Origin: Halictus rubicundus
Taxonomy: Eukaryota > Arthropoda > Insecta > Hymenoptera > Halictidae
Assembly: GCF_050948215.1 (NCBI RefSeq)
Contig: NW_027488577.1
Span: forward strand, 682,001-746,000
Length of the DNA stretch: 64,000 nucleotides
Direction: 5' to 3'
Position numbers and translations under genes: made by a program. A model generated the notes under the pieces. That model was given only the letters and a program-made list of their open reading frames with translations, did not search any database and was not told the DNA's origin. Below, piece by piece: positions 63,021-64,000 of this stretch; within the stretch, counting starts at the first letter, position 1, and every line of letters begins with the position of its first letter.

Positions 63021-64000
63021 ATAGAGGATAGGATAGGATAGAGGATAGGATAGGATATAGGATAGGATATTATAGAGGATAGGATAGGATAGAGGATAGG
63101 ATAGGATAGAGGATAAGATAGGATAGAGGATAGGATAGGATAGAGGATAGGATAGGATAGAGCAGGATAGGATAGAGGATAGGATAGAGGATAGGATAGA
63201 GGATTGGATGGGATAGAGGATATTATAGGATAGAGGATAGGATAGGATAGCGGATAGGATAGGATGGAGTATAGGATAGAATTGAGGATAGGATAGGGTT
63301 GAGGATAGGATTGGAAAGAGGACAGGATAGGATAGAGGATAGGATAGGATAGAGGATAGGATAGGATAGAGGATACGATACGATAAGGATAGGACAGAGG
63401 ATAGGGGATTGGATCGGATACAGGATAGGAGACGGTAGAGGATTGGATAGGATAGAGGATATTATAGGATAGAGGATAGGATAGGATGGAGGATAGGATA
63501 GGATAGAGGATAGGATAGGATAGAGGATAACATAGGGGATTGGATAGGATAGCGGATAGGATAGAGAATAGGATAGGATAGAGGATAGGGGATTGGATCG
63601 GATACAGGATAGGAGACGGTAGAGGATTGGATAGGATAGAGGATATTATAGGATAGAGGATAGGATAGGATTGATGATAGGATAGGAAAGATTACAGGAT
63701 AGGATACAGGATACGATATTATAGAGGATACGATATTATAGAGGATAGGATAGGATAGAGGATAGGATAGGATAGAGGATAGGATAGGATAGAGGATAGG
63801 ATAGGATAGAGGATAGGATAGGATAGAGGATAGGATAGGATAGAGGATAGGATAGGATAGAGGATAGGATAGGATAGAGGATAGGATAGGATAGATGATA
63901 GGATAGGATAGTTGATAGGATAGGATACAGGATAGGATAGGATAGAGGATAGGATAGGATAGAGGATAGGATAGGATAGAGGATAGGATAGGATAGAGGA

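Larger units (their letters stand above)
24626..64000. repeat. ATAGG-type satellite array, right block (39.4 kb)
   Basis: Unbroken satellite running off the right edge. It has the same 17-bp core and variant monomers as the left blocks, with additional common variants such as GAGGATACCAAAGGATA. A recurring cassette with the landmarks aacataggggattgg, ggagacgatag, ggattgatgatagg, gaaagattacagg and a doubled gatacgatattatag gives higher-order structure. A second landmark, gatagggttgagg, recurs roughly every kilobase. I found no insertion, gene or RNA in this block. All long minus-strand frames here are repeats of one 17-residue peptide and are not annotated. Confidence 0.96.

Noticed and set aside
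24626..64000. CRISPR-like array of short direct repeats
   Set aside because: There are no unique spacers; the whole sequence is tandem monomers, in a eukaryotic context with retrotransposons.
1..64000. Canonical (TTAGG)n telomere
   Set aside because: TTAGG occurs only as isolated units; the repeated unit is ATAGG with ATAGAGG steps.

Overview
This is a eukaryotic, almost certainly insect, satellite region carrying two young retrotransposon insertions. No host gene, rRNA or tRNA was found. About 48.5 kb of the 64 kb is one tandem satellite that runs off both ends of the window. Its 17-bp core reads GGATAGGATAGAGGATA on the + strand (TATCC-rich on the other), built from 5-bp ATAGG steps with one 7-bp ATAGAGG step. 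ATAGG differs by one base from TTAGG, the canonical insect telomere unit. The insect assignment rests on an R1-clade LINE and a Copia element. A hymenopteran host is possible but cannot be shown from the sequence alone.

Layout: 1-5599 satellite; 5600-16270 a compound R1-clade non-LTR retrotransposon insertion, sense on +; 16271-19830 satellite; 19831-24625 a complete Ty1/Copia LTR retrotransposon, sense on -; 24626-64000 satellite. The long right-hand array contains recent segmental tandem duplications with periods of about 1915, 3529, 1056, 3607 and 4530 bp.

The LINE insertion has two parts joined head to tail. A 1.9-kb 5'-truncated 3' end (copy A, 5601-7499) has no poly(A) tail. It is followed directly by an apparently full-length element (copy B, 7500-16254) ending in an A18 tail. 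Copy B carries ORF1 (Gag-like, three zinc knuckles) and ORF2 (APE-type endonuclease, reverse transcriptase, C-terminal zinc motif), both uninterrupted. A 16-bp target duplication, about one satellite monomer long, flanks the whole A+B block, so it probably arrived in one event.

The Copia element has 246/247-bp LTRs that differ by one indel, a GGATT target duplication, an initiator-Met-tRNA-type primer site and one gag-protease-integrase-RT-RNase H reading frame. That frame is broken by three single-base indels in short homopolymers. Intact, unoccupied versions of both insertion sites occur elsewhere in the array.

The many long minus-strand reading frames in the satellite are artefacts. The 17-bp core has no stop codon on that strand and 17 is not a multiple of 3, so all three frames give the same 17-residue repeat.
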